Shown here one piece after another: positions 43,534 through 51,679 of a stretch of 64,000 nt of DNA (positions within the stretch are counted from its first letter, which is position 1; each line of letters opens with the position of its first letter). Location: positions 251,001 through 315,000 of the forward strand of contig NZ_CP005083.1 in the NCBI RefSeq assembly GCF_001563265.1, in the 5' to 3' direction. A program made the translations under genes and the position numbers. This DNA comes from Sphingobium sp. TKS. GTDB lineage: Bacteria; Pseudomonadota; Alphaproteobacteria; Sphingomonadales; Sphingomonadaceae. The notes beneath the pieces are model-generated. The model did no database searches, was not told the DNA's origin, and worked only from the letters and a program-made list of their open reading frames with translations.

Positions 43534-44874
43534 ATGCGCAACCTGCGACTGACATTCTGGGGCCTGGCCGCCTTGGTCACCATGTTGTGGCTTCTTGCGG
43601 ACCTGTCCATATTCCGGTCGTCCGGCTTTTTCGCGATCCGCAGCGCGGCGGTGCAGTATAGCGGCGCGCTGGCGATCGCCTGCATGAGCGTCGCGATGAT
43701 GCTCGCCATCCGCCCCCGCTGGCCCGAACATGGGCTGGGCGGACTGGACAAGATGTATCGTCTCCACAAATGGCTCGGCATCGCGGCACTGGTCACGGCC
43801 ATCGCGCACTGGCTGTGGGCGAAGGGTCCGAAATGGGCCGTGGGGTGGGGCTGGCTCGAACGACCGTCGCGTGGCCCGCAACCGCCCGCAAGCAATCCTG
43901 TCGAGGCCCTGTTCGCCAGTCTCCGCCACACGGCGGAGGGTCTGGGCGAGTGGGCCTTTTATGCCGTGGTTGCGCTGATCGCCGTCGCGCTCATCCAGCG
44001 CATTCCCTACCGCTTCTTCTATCGAACGCATCGGCTTCTGGCGCTGGCCTATCTCGTGCTGGTCTTTCATGCCGTGATCCTGACGACGTTCAGCTACTGG
44101 CTGTCTCCGTACGGCCTCACGCTGGCGGCGCTGCTTGCTTGCGGCACCGGGGCGGCGATCCTCATTCTGTCGCGCCGCGCAGGCCGGGACCGGCAGGTGC
44201 CGGGCAGGATTGCCGCCATCCACCATTATCCGGGCGTGCGGGCGCTCGAGACCATCGTCGACATGGGGGAGGGGTGGCCCGGCCACCGACCCGGCCAGTT
44301 CGCCTTTGCCGTGTCGGACCCGGCCGAAGGGCCGCATCCCTATACCATCGCGTCCGCCTGGCGCGAGGATGAGCGGCGGATCACCTTCATCACCAAGGGA
44401 CTGGGGGATCATACGCGGCGCCTGCCCGAAAAACTCCATGTCGGCCAGGAGATCAGGATCGAGGGGCCTTATGGATGCTTCACATTCGACGATGATAGCG
44501 CCCGTCAGATCTGGATCGGTGGCGGGATCGGTATCACGCCGTTCATCGCCCGCATGAAGTATCTGGCCCAGAGTCCCGAAGGCGCGCGCGCGGAGATTGA
44601 TCTCTTCCACTGCACGGCCGAAGTCGACGAGGAGGCTCTGGGCAAGCTGCAAGCGGATGCGGCGGCTGCCCATATTCGCCTGCATGTTCTGGTCGATGCA
44701 CGCGATGGCCGCCTCGATGGCGAGCGAATACGCGCCGCCGTGCCGGAATGGCGGGAGGCGAGCCTCTGGTTTTGCGGCCCCCTTGGATTTGGTGAAACGC
44801 TGCGCCGGGACTTTGCCGCGCTGGGCTTTCCGGTAGCGAAACGTTTCCATCAGGAGCTGTTCGCGATGCGCTAA
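43534..44874 (+). CDS. Ferric-reductase-like flavocytochrome
   Basis: 446 residues. Six or so membrane helices fill the first 215 residues, with haem-ligand candidates in MYRLHKWLGIAALVTAIAHW and FYRTHRLLALAYLVLVFHAV. A ferredoxin-reductase-like FAD/NAD(P) module follows: HRPGQFAFAV, HPYTIAS (FAD-binding RxYS-like), GPYGCF and GGGIGITPFIARM, with a terminal CGPLGFGETLRRD and the final Phe near the end. It passes electrons across the membrane, probably reducing Fe(III) or Cu(II). AAGGA precedes the ATG. It opens the metal block. Confidence 0.88.
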   Translation: MRNLRLTFWGLAALVTMLWLLADLSIFRSSGFFAIRSAAVQYSGALAIACMSVAMMLAIRPRWPEHGLGGLDKMYRLHKWLGIAALVTAIAHWLWAKGPKWAVGWGWLERPSRGPQPPASNPVEALFASLRHTAEGLGEWAFYAVVALIAVALIQRIPYRFFYRTHRLLALAYLVLVFHAVILTTFSYWLSPYGLTLAALLACGTGAAILILSRRAGRDRQVPGRIAAIHHYPGVRALETIVDMGEGWPGHRPGQFAFAVSDPAEGPHPYTIASAWREDERRITFITKGLGDHTRRLPEKLHVGQEIRIEGPYGCFTFDDDSARQIWIGGGIGITPFIARMKYLAQSPEGARAEIDLFHCTAEVDEEALGKLQADAAAAHIRLHVLVDARDGRLDGERIRAAVPEWREASLWFCGPLGFGETLRRDFAALGFPVAKRFHQELFAMR

Positions 44875-44883
44875 GTCAAGGCG

Positions 44884-45351
44884 ATGTATGCGAAAAAATC
44901 CGACTTGTCACCTCGACATCAGCAGGACCGATTTCTAAAGACCGCTCCCGTGACCATGATCCGCTCCTTCCTTGCCCGGCATCGCTGGCTGGCCATCTGG
45001 CTGGCCGGGGCCGCGCTCATGCTGAAGGTGCTGGTGCCGGCCGGGTTCATGCCGACCGTCTCTTCGGGTACGATATTGGTCCAGCTCTGCTCGGGCCAGG
45101 GTCCGCAAACGGTCATGATGGAGCTTCCGGGCAGGTCCGGCGATCATGATCCCGCGGATCACAAGCAGGCCGACATGCCTTGCGCTTTCTCGGGTCTGTC
45201 GTCGCCGGCGCTCGCCGCCGCCGACCCGATCCTGCTGGCGCTCGCCATTGCCTTCATCCTGGCGATGGGCTTTCTTGGCCTATCTTTCGCCCTGCCCGGT
45301 GCCTCGCCATTTCTGCGGCCTCCGCCAATAGGACCGCCAACAGCCGCCTGA
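44884..45351 (+). CDS. DUF2946-like membrane protein
   Basis: 155 residues, or 131 if the ATG at 44956 is used; the shorter form fits related proteins better, the longer has AAGG very close to its ATG. A hydrophobic segment (WLAIWLAGAALMLKVLVPAG) is followed by a periplasmic loop with LCSGQG, a His/Asp-rich stretch (GDHDPADHKQADMPC) and a second hydrophobic segment (ILLALAIAFILAMGFLGLSF). The Cys/His/Met residues could bind copper. Such proteins commonly precede TonB-dependent receptors. Confidence 0.7.
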   Translation: MYAKKSDLSPRHQQDRFLKTAPVTMIRSFLARHRWLAIWLAGAALMLKVLVPAGFMPTVSSGTILVQLCSGQGPQTVMMELPGRSGDHDPADHKQADMPCAFSGLSSPALAAADPILLALAIAFILAMGFLGLSFALPGASPFLRPPPIGPPTAA

Positions 45352-45414
45352 TCCCTTTCGCCGTTCGTTTTCAACGGCGCGCGGACCGCCGCGCGCCCGG
45401 ATCAGGATCCATCC

Positions 45415-47559
45415 ATGTCTGTCATTTCCAAAGCCGCGAGCGCGGCTGCAATATTCTATGGCCTGTCGGCCGCGAGTGCCTTTGCGCAGGATACACAGGT
45501 TCTTCCGTCCATCGGGATCGATTCCGAGGATCGCCCTGCCGGTCCCGTGTCGTCCGAGATCCTTTTGCGTGACAAGGTCGCACCCCTGCAATCGGGAACA
45601 AGCGATACGGCGGCGCTGATCGGCCGCCTGCCGGGGGGCAGCAGCTTCGGCGCCGGTGGCTTTTCCAGCCTGCCGGTGATCCGGGGCCTCGAAAGCCAGC
45701 GGCTGACCATATTGGTCGACGGCGTGCCGATCGACATCGCCTGCACGAATGCGATGAACCCGCCTTTGTCCTACACCGATCCGCAGACGATCGACGCGAT
45801 CAGCGTCATCACGGGCGTGACGCCGGTCAGCATGGGCGGTGACAGCATCGGCGGCGCGATTTCGGTGGAAACCCTGACACCGCGCTTCGCCAAGGCGGGC
45901 AAACGATTGCTGACGGGCGAACTGTCCACCTTCTACCGCAGTAACGGCGACGGCTTCGGCGGCGCACTTTCGATCACGGCGGCAAGCGACCGGCTCAGCC
46001 TCAGCTATGCCGGTTCCTTCACCCAGTCCGACAATTACAAGGGCGGCGGCCGTGACGGCACCGTCCGTTCGACTGAATACAAGAAGACGGACCATGCGCT
46101 GAGCCTGGCCGCGCAGACCGATATCGGGCTGTTCGAACTGAAGGGCGGCTACCATTTCTCGCCGTACGAGGGCTTTCCCAACCAGTATATGGACATGACA
46201 TCCAACAAGAGTTGGTATCTGAACGGTCACTGGAAGGGCGCCTTCGACTGGGGCGATCTGGACCTGCGCGCCTTCTATCGCGACACCGATCATCGGATGA
46301 ACTTCCTGGCGGACAAGGGCGGCACCGCGACCGGCGGCATGCCCATGAACACCGAGGTTCATAGCGCCGGCTATACGCTCAAGGGCGACATTATGCTGTC
46401 CAATCGCGACACGCTGCGTCTCGGGAGCGAATTCCACCACCAATGGCTCAATGATTACTGGCCGGCGGTCGCGGGCCACATGATGATGGGGCCCAACACC
46501 TATATCAATGTGAACGGCGCGAAGCGCGACCGGCTTGGCACCTTTGCCGAATGGGAGGCGAAGTGGACGCCGCAGCTCACCACGCTGGTCGGCGTGCGCA
46601 ACGATCAGGTCTGGATGAACACCGGCGAGGTCCAGCCCTATTCCACCTCGATGATGAATATGGCCGACGCGATGGCGGCCACCGCGTTCAACGCCGCGGA
46701 TCGCAAACGGCATGACAGCAACTGGAGCGCCACGGCCCTTGTCCGCTATGCGCCGAGCGATCAGGCGACGCTCGAATTGGGCTATGCGCGCAAGAGCCGT
46801 TCACCGGGCGTCTATGAGCGCTACAGCTGGGGACGCGGTTCGATGTCGAGCCGGATGATCGGCTGGTTCGGTGATGGCAACGGCTATGTCGGCGATCCCA
46901 CCCTGAAGCCCGAAAGGGCTGATACGATAAGTGCCGCGGTCAGTCTGAAAGGCGCCGGCGCCAATGGCTGGACGCTCAGGATCGCACCCTATTACACGCG
47001 CGTCCATGATTATATCGATGTCGTGAAGCTGGCCGATTTCACCAATATGATGGGCACGCCGACGGGGTTCGTGCAGCTTCGGTTCGCCAACCGCGAAGCC
47101 GAGCTATATGGCGTCGATGTCTCGGGTTCGCTTGCGCTGTGGCAGTCGTCATCGGCCGGCACGGCGAAACTGACCGCAACGGCAAGCTGGTTGCGCGGGC
47201 GCAATCTGGACGACGGCGGGTCGCTCTACCATCAGATGCCGTTCAACGCGACGTTTGCGCTGGAGCATCGGCTCGGGGGCTGGGAGAGCGCGGTCGAACT
47301 GACGGTCGTGGCGGACAAGAACCGGGTCGACGCCACGCGCAACGAACCCCGAACGGACGACTATGCGCTCGTCAATCTTCGGACCGGCTATGCCTGGGGC
47401 AATTACCGGCTGGGCCTGGATGTCCAGAACCTGTTCGACAAGGGCTATGATCTGCCGCTGGGCGGCATGTCGCTCGGCGATTACAAGGCGACCGGCGACT
47501 TGCGGCCGGTGCCTGGTCGTGGCCGCTCCTTCAACATCGGCCTGACTGCGAAATTCTGA
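45415..47559 (+). CDS. TonB-dependent outer-membrane receptor, probably for copper
   Basis: 714 residues. A signal peptide (FYGLSAASAFA) is followed by the plug domain with LPVIRGLESQRLTILVDGVP and GGDSIGGAISVETLTPRF, then a 22-strand-type barrel ending in NIGLTAKF. The C-terminal Phe supports complete barrel insertion. Met-rich patches (HMMMGPN, STSMMNMADAM, GSMSSRMIGW) and the plug motif CTNAMNPPLSY resemble OprC/NosA copper receptors as I recall them. TonB and other metal genes are adjacent. It could import or bind copper; iron chelate uptake remains possible. Confidence 0.82.
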   Translation: MSVISKAASAAAIFYGLSAASAFAQDTQVLPSIGIDSEDRPAGPVSSEILLRDKVAPLQSGTSDTAALIGRLPGGSSFGAGGFSSLPVIRGLESQRLTILVDGVPIDIACTNAMNPPLSYTDPQTIDAISVITGVTPVSMGGDSIGGAISVETLTPRFAKAGKRLLTGELSTFYRSNGDGFGGALSITAASDRLSLSYAGSFTQSDNYKGGGRDGTVRSTEYKKTDHALSLAAQTDIGLFELKGGYHFSPYEGFPNQYMDMTSNKSWYLNGHWKGAFDWGDLDLRAFYRDTDHRMNFLADKGGTATGGMPMNTEVHSAGYTLKGDIMLSNRDTLRLGSEFHHQWLNDYWPAVAGHMMMGPNTYINVNGAKRDRLGTFAEWEAKWTPQLTTLVGVRNDQVWMNTGEVQPYSTSMMNMADAMAATAFNAADRKRHDSNWSATALVRYAPSDQATLELGYARKSRSPGVYERYSWGRGSMSSRMIGWFGDGNGYVGDPTLKPERADTISAAVSLKGAGANGWTLRIAPYYTRVHDYIDVVKLADFTNMMGTPTGFVQLRFANREAELYGVDVSGSLALWQSSSAGTAKLTATASWLRGRNLDDGGSLYHQMPFNATFALEHRLGGWESAVELTVVADKNRVDATRNEPRTDDYALVNLRTGYAWGNYRLGLDVQNLFDKGYDLPLGGMSLGDYKATGDLRPVPGRGRSFNIGLTAKF

Positions 47560-47562
47560 GGC

Positions 47563-48264
47563 ATGGCCGCCAGTCCAGCATACCGGCTGGCCCAGGCGAG
47601 CGATACGAGGGCTTTCGGGTTCCTCGTGTCGCTTGCCCTGCATGCGGGTGTTCTTGCGGCCTATGGCCTGTGGAGCCACAGTCCGCGTCTAATCCCCGAA
47701 AGGCGGGAGGAACCCCGCACGGTCACGATCATGACGCTGCCTTCGCTCGAAACCGAACAGCCGTCTGCCCGCCGGCCGAAAGCCGCCCCCAGACCGGCAA
47801 ATCAGCTGACGCCCCCCAGTACAACGCCAGCGACACGCGCGCGGCAAGGGCCGCAGGCGTCGCCCGACCGGCCTGCCTCCGATCAGGCTGCCTTGACGCT
47901 ACCTGTCGCACCGTCGCCCTTGCCTGCCCGCATGAACGTCGACATGCCGCATCCCCAACCTGCTTCGCCGCAGGCTGCGTCATCAACGCTCAGCACTGCG
48001 CGTGCGGCCTATCTTCGGCGGTTGTGGGAATGGATTGCCGCCAGACGCCCGGCGGGCCTTCATCTTGAGGGTGAGGCGCTGATTAATTTTTCCATCGGTG
48101 CTGACGGCGCCTTGCGCGAGATCTCGCTCGCGCAATCCAGCGGCAATGCGCAGCTTGACCGGCTCGCCCTTCGCACGGTTCGCCTGGCGGCGCCCTTTCC
48201 GCGCCCGCCTGAAAGTCTCGGCGTGGGAACGCTCGATTGCGTCCTGCCTTTCCATTTCAATTAG
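47563..48264 (+). CDS. tonB: TonB-family energy transducer
   Basis: 233 residues beginning three bases after the receptor stop. One N-terminal membrane helix (FLVSLALHAGVLAAYGLW) is followed by a Pro-rich periplasmic span (RPKAAPRPANQLTPPSTTP) and a C-terminal TonB domain (LINFSIGADGALREISLAQS, then LDRLALRTVRLAAPFPRPPE). It couples the proton motive force to the adjacent receptor. The close spacing implies co-expression. Confidence 0.88.
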   Translation: MAASPAYRLAQASDTRAFGFLVSLALHAGVLAAYGLWSHSPRLIPERREEPRTVTIMTLPSLETEQPSARRPKAAPRPANQLTPPSTTPATRARQGPQASPDRPASDQAALTLPVAPSPLPARMNVDMPHPQPASPQAASSTLSTARAAYLRRLWEWIAARRPAGLHLEGEALINFSIGADGALREISLAQSSGNAQLDRLALRTVRLAAPFPRPPESLGVGTLDCVLPFHFN

Positions 48265-48342
48265 CGCCGGAAATCACATTGCGTCAGGAGCTGGTCAGCA
48301 AATGCGGTCATGGTCTTGTGCCGACCCTTGGCTGGAGGACCC

Positions 48343-49044
48343 ATGACCCGCTTGCACGCTCACCCCGAACGACATGCGGTATCACGTATCGGCTGGCTCC
48401 GCGCGGCGGTCCTTGGCGCCAATGACGGTATCGTTTCCACAGGAAGCCTCATTGTCGGCGTCGCCGCTTCGGGAACGGACCGATCAGGCATCCTCGTTGC
48501 CGGCATCGCGGCGCTTGTCGCCGGCGCCATGTCGATGGCCGCCGGCGAATATGTCTCGGTCAGCTCGCAGGCCGATACCGAGAAGGCGGACCTCGCCCGC
48601 GAAACGGCGGAACTGACAACGCAGCCCGGGCTCGAGCGGCAGGAACTGGCGGACATCTATATGGCGCGCGGCCTGGACCCCGATCTTGCGCTCAAGGTTG
48701 CCGACCAGCTCATGGCGGACGATGCGCTTGGGGCGCATGCCCGCGATGAGCTGGGAATTTCCGACATATCCACGGCGCGGCCGTTGCAGGCGGCATTCAC
48801 ATCCGCCGCGACGTTCAGCGCCGGGGCGATCATGCCGCTGGCGGTGGTTGCCGCCGCGCCGGGACAGCAATTGATACCGCTCGTCGTCGCCGTTTCGCTT
48901 CTGTGCCTCGTGCTGCTCGGGGCGCTTGGCGCGAAGGCGGGCGGGGCCCCTGTCATGCGGTCGATCGTCCGCGTCACGTTCTGGGGCGCCCTGGCGATGG
49001 CGTTGACGGCAGGCGTGGGCAGCCTGTTCGGAGCGGCTGTCTGA
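48343..49044 (+). CDS. VIT1/CCC1-family transporter
   Basis: 233 residues starting behind GGAGG. The family hallmark is near the N-terminus: WLRAAVLGANDGIVSTGSLI and VGVAASG. It has about five membrane helices, with a cytoplasmic acidic/helical middle (ETAELTTQPGLERQELADIY) that in plant VIT1 binds metal. Family members move Fe(II) or Mn(II). Here it supports a wider metal-homeostasis role of the block, not copper alone. Confidence 0.85.
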   Translation: MTRLHAHPERHAVSRIGWLRAAVLGANDGIVSTGSLIVGVAASGTDRSGILVAGIAALVAGAMSMAAGEYVSVSSQADTEKADLARETAELTTQPGLERQELADIYMARGLDPDLALKVADQLMADDALGAHARDELGISDISTARPLQAAFTSAATFSAGAIMPLAVVAAAPGQQLIPLVVAVSLLCLVLLGALGAKAGGAPVMRSIVRVTFWGALAMALTAGVGSLFGAAV

Positions 49045-49063
49045 CGTGATCGCTGCCCCGCGT

Positions 49064-49081
49064 TCGTCAGCGCGCCGTCAG
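49064..49081 (+). promoter_or_regulatory. Tandem regulator box 2
   Basis: TCGTCAGCGCGCCGTCAG: two CGTCAG words 11 bp apart, 35 bp before the cytochrome b561 gene. A TTATGG -10-like hexamer lies about ten bases downstream. Confidence 0.7.
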
Positions 49082-49115
49082 CAATCTCTCTTATGGCCAA
49101 AGGCCAAGGAGACAA

Positions 49116-49850
49116 ATGATGCTCATGGCAAAAACGAGCTACAGTGATAGTTTCAGGGTTTGGGATGCCCCGCTCAGGCTTTTCCACTGGCTGCTGGTCG
49201 CGGCGATCACGATTGCCTTTTTGTCCTCGGAAGGAGACAGCGGAATCGCGGACTGGCACATGGCGGCAGGCTGGACCGCCGCTGTCCTGCTTGTCTTTCG
49301 TCTTGTCTGGGGGTTTATCGGCGGCGAGCATGCGCGTTTTGCCAATTTCGTGCGACCGTCACGCCTTCTGTCCCACGTCCGGGAACTTGTGACGGGTCAT
49401 CCACAACGCACGATCGGGCACAATCCGCTGGGGGCGCTCGCTGTTCTGGCCATGCTCATTGCAACCGGCGCGGTGCTGTGGACCGGCATCCAGGTCGACG
49501 CGGGGCAGGCCGACGAGGATCTTCATGAGGCGATTGCCTATGGCCTGCTGGCGCTCATCGGCGTTCATGTCGCAGCGGTGGTCCTGATGTCCGTCTTCAC
49601 CCGCGAAAATCTCGCGCGCGCCATGGTTACTGGCCGCAAGAGCGTCGCTCTGCACCCTGGCGCCCACGATGCCCGTCGGCCGGCCGTCGTCGCGGTGCTG
49701 CTGGCCGTCCTGGTGATCGGGATGACGGTGTTTGGCATCCTGCGCTACGATTCCGCGGCGTTCAGTGCGCAGTCGCACGGCGAGGCAAAGCAAGGGCATG
49801 AAATCGAAGGTGGAACAGCCGTTCAAGGCGAGGATAATGACCGGGATTGA
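49116..49850 (+). CDS. Cytochrome b561-family membrane protein
   Basis: 244 residues with four core membrane helices. Haem-ligand candidates are His in WDAPLRLFHWLLVAAITIAF, DWHMAAGWTAAVLL and LIGVHVAAVVLMSVF, as in Ni/Fe-hydrogenase-type b561 subunits. A further helix and a His-rich tail (SHGEAKQGHEIEGG) follow. It probably shuttles electrons in the membrane, perhaps feeding the metal reductase. AAGGAG lies just upstream. It heads the two-component system operon. Confidence 0.85.
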   Translation: MMLMAKTSYSDSFRVWDAPLRLFHWLLVAAITIAFLSSEGDSGIADWHMAAGWTAAVLLVFRLVWGFIGGEHARFANFVRPSRLLSHVRELVTGHPQRTIGHNPLGALAVLAMLIATGAVLWTGIQVDAGQADEDLHEAIAYGLLALIGVHVAAVVLMSVFTRENLARAMVTGRKSVALHPGAHDARRPAVVAVLLAVLVIGMTVFGILRYDSAAFSAQSHGEAKQGHEIEGGTAVQGEDNDRD

Positions 49851-49935
49851 GACGGCCTCTTTCGATCCCCGCGCGGGACTGGTCAGATTGCAGGGCGGGA
49901 ATTGAGGCGGGATCGTGCTAGGAAAGCCGGCATAG

Positions 49936-50613
49936 ATGCGCGTTCTTGTCATAGAGGATAATGACCGGCTGGCGAAGCTGGTTGCGGACGGCCTTCAGCG
50001 CCGGGGCTTTTCGTGCGACATCGCCACGACCCTGTCCGATGCGGACAGCGCACTGGGTGGCGCGGTCTATGACGCGATCATACTCGATCTCGGCCTGCCG
50101 GACGGCGATGGCGTCGCCTGGCTGGCGAACCGTCGCCAGTATCGGCAAATGCCGCCCGCGATCATCCAGACCGCGCGCGGCGCGCTGGAGGACCGGGTCA
50201 CGGGGCTTGACGCCGGCGCCGACGATTATGTCGTCAAGCCTGTCGAGATCGATGAACTGGCCGCGCGCATTCGCGCGTTGCTCCGCCGCCCCGGCCCGCG
50301 CGCGCAACCTGTGCTGGAAGCGGGCTGCCTGCGGTTCGACACGGCGGCGCGCACGGCGCACTGCGGGGACTACGCCATCGATCTGTCCCGCAGGGAGGCC
50401 GACCTCCTGGAATTGCTGCTACGGCGGGCGGGAACCGTCGTCCGCCGCGAGACGATCGAGGATGCGCTCTACAATTTCAACGAGCCGGTGACGCCCAATG
50501 CCGTGGAAGCGGCGGTCTCCCGCTTGCGCCGGAAGCTGGACGAGGCTGGTGCCACTGGCGCGCTCCACACCATCCGCGGCGTCGGCTATATGCTGAAGGA
50601 TGTCGCGGCGTGA
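49936..50613 (+). CDS. OmpR/PhoB-family response regulator
   Basis: 225 residues. The receiver has the phosphorylated Asp in YDAIILDLGLPDGDG near residue 51, Thr in QTARGALEDR and Lys in DYVVKPVEIDEL. The winged-helix output domain covers the C-terminus (LSRREADLLELLLRRAGTVV, VSRLRRKLDEAG, IRGVGYML). It starts behind AGGAAAG and overlaps the kinase by GTGA. It is the natural candidate to bind the three CGTCAG tandem boxes. Confidence 0.92.
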   Translation: MRVLVIEDNDRLAKLVADGLQRRGFSCDIATTLSDADSALGGAVYDAIILDLGLPDGDGVAWLANRRQYRQMPPAIIQTARGALEDRVTGLDAGADDYVVKPVEIDELAARIRALLRRPGPRAQPVLEAGCLRFDTAARTAHCGDYAIDLSRREADLLELLLRRAGTVVRRETIEDALYNFNEPVTPNAVEAAVSRLRRKLDEAGATGALHTIRGVGYMLKDVAA

Positions 50614-51626
50614 CCTATCGGCGCTCCGTGTCGCGCAAACTTGCGCGAGGGCTTGCTCTCGTCGGCCTTGTCGGCACCATCTTGTTGCTTGCAGCGGTCG
50701 TCTTTTTCTACAGCCTGACATTCGACGATCTGACGGCGCAGGACGCGCTGATCAAGGCCGTGCGCGAGATGCTGGAGCATGTCGCGCTTCCACTGGTCGT
50801 GCTGATGGTGCCCGTCGCCTTCGTCGTGCGGCGCGTGATCCGACAGGCTTTTGGCTCCCTTGAGGAAGCCGCAACCGCGATCGAGGCCGCGCGTGGGCAC
50901 GAACGCGGCTTTCGCATAGACACGTCCCATCTGCCGGCCGAAGCCCTGCCGTTCACGGATGCCGTCAATGATCTGCTCGGCCGGCTTGACGACGCCGCCA
51001 TGCGCCAGGAAGCCTTTGCCGCCGATGTCGCGCATGAACTGCGCACGCCGCTCGCGGTGCTGTCGCTCGAATTTGACCGGCTCGACCATGACGACTCCGC
51101 GCGCCTGAAGCATGACGTCGCCGCGATGCGTCGCCTGATCGACCAGCTCATGCTGCTGGCCCAAATTGACGCCGCATCCGCCGCGCAATTCCCGCTGGAA
51201 TCCGTGTCCCTTGTCGAGATCGCCCGCGATGTCGTCAGCCTTCTGGCGCCAGGCATCATCGCGGAAGGGAAAGCCATCACGCTCGATGCAGGTAGCGGGC
51301 ATCCCGTGGCGCGGGGCCGGCGCGAAGCGATCGCCGCCGCCTTGCGGAACCTCATCGAGAATGCTGTCCGGGTGACGCCAACCGGGAGCACGGTGACCAT
51401 AAGGGTTGGCCCAGATCCGGTGATCGCGGTGGGTGACGGCGGAGAGGGCCTGTCGACCGATCGGCTTCGCGAACTTGTGCGGCGGCATAGCCGGGCGGAC
51501 CATGCCAGCACCAACGGCGCCGGGCTTGGTCTGGCGATCGTTGACCGGATCATGGCGGCGCACGGTGGAGAGCTGACCACCGATCCTGTCGCGCGGGAAT
51601 TGTCATTGCACTTCCCCGGCGCCTGA
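50610..51626 (+). CDS. Sensor histidine kinase
   Basis: 338 residues starting at a GTG that overlaps the regulator stop. Two membrane helices (LVGLVGTILLLAAVVFFYSL and the segment after VALPLVVLMVPVAFVV) are separated by only about 25 residues, so the periplasmic sensor loop is very short. The phosphorylated His lies in DVAHELRTPLAVL near residue 141. The N box is ALRNLIENAVRVTP, and G boxes are VGDGGEGLS and GAGLGLAIVD. The short sensor loop suggests membrane or envelope-stress sensing rather than a large periplasmic metal site. Confidence 0.92.
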   Translation: MTYRRSVSRKLARGLALVGLVGTILLLAAVVFFYSLTFDDLTAQDALIKAVREMLEHVALPLVVLMVPVAFVVRRVIRQAFGSLEEAATAIEAARGHERGFRIDTSHLPAEALPFTDAVNDLLGRLDDAAMRQEAFAADVAHELRTPLAVLSLEFDRLDHDDSARLKHDVAAMRRLIDQLMLLAQIDAASAAQFPLESVSLVEIARDVVSLLAPGIIAEGKAITLDAGSGHPVARGRREAIAAALRNLIENAVRVTPTGSTVTIRVGPDPVIAVGDGGEGLSTDRLRELVRRHSRADHASTNGAGLGLAIVDRIMAAHGGELTTDPVARELSLHFPGA

Positions 51627-51639
51627 TCGCATTTTGGCC

Positions 51640-51657
51640 TCGTCAGGGTCTCGTCAG
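51640..51657 (+). promoter_or_regulatory. Tandem regulator box 3
   Basis: TCGTCAGGGTCTCGTCAG: two CGTCAG words 11 bp apart, only 22 bp before the RND adaptor ATG. A CACTAG -10-like hexamer about eight bases downstream would make the message almost leaderless. Confidence 0.7.
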
Positions 51658-51679
51658 TTTCGCGCACTAGGCGAAGCCC

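Noticed and set aside
43486..46713. Long frames opposite the flavocytochrome and TonB receptor
   Set aside because: Their sequences are His/Arg/Asp-rich shadows; membrane and barrel signatures are on the plus strand.
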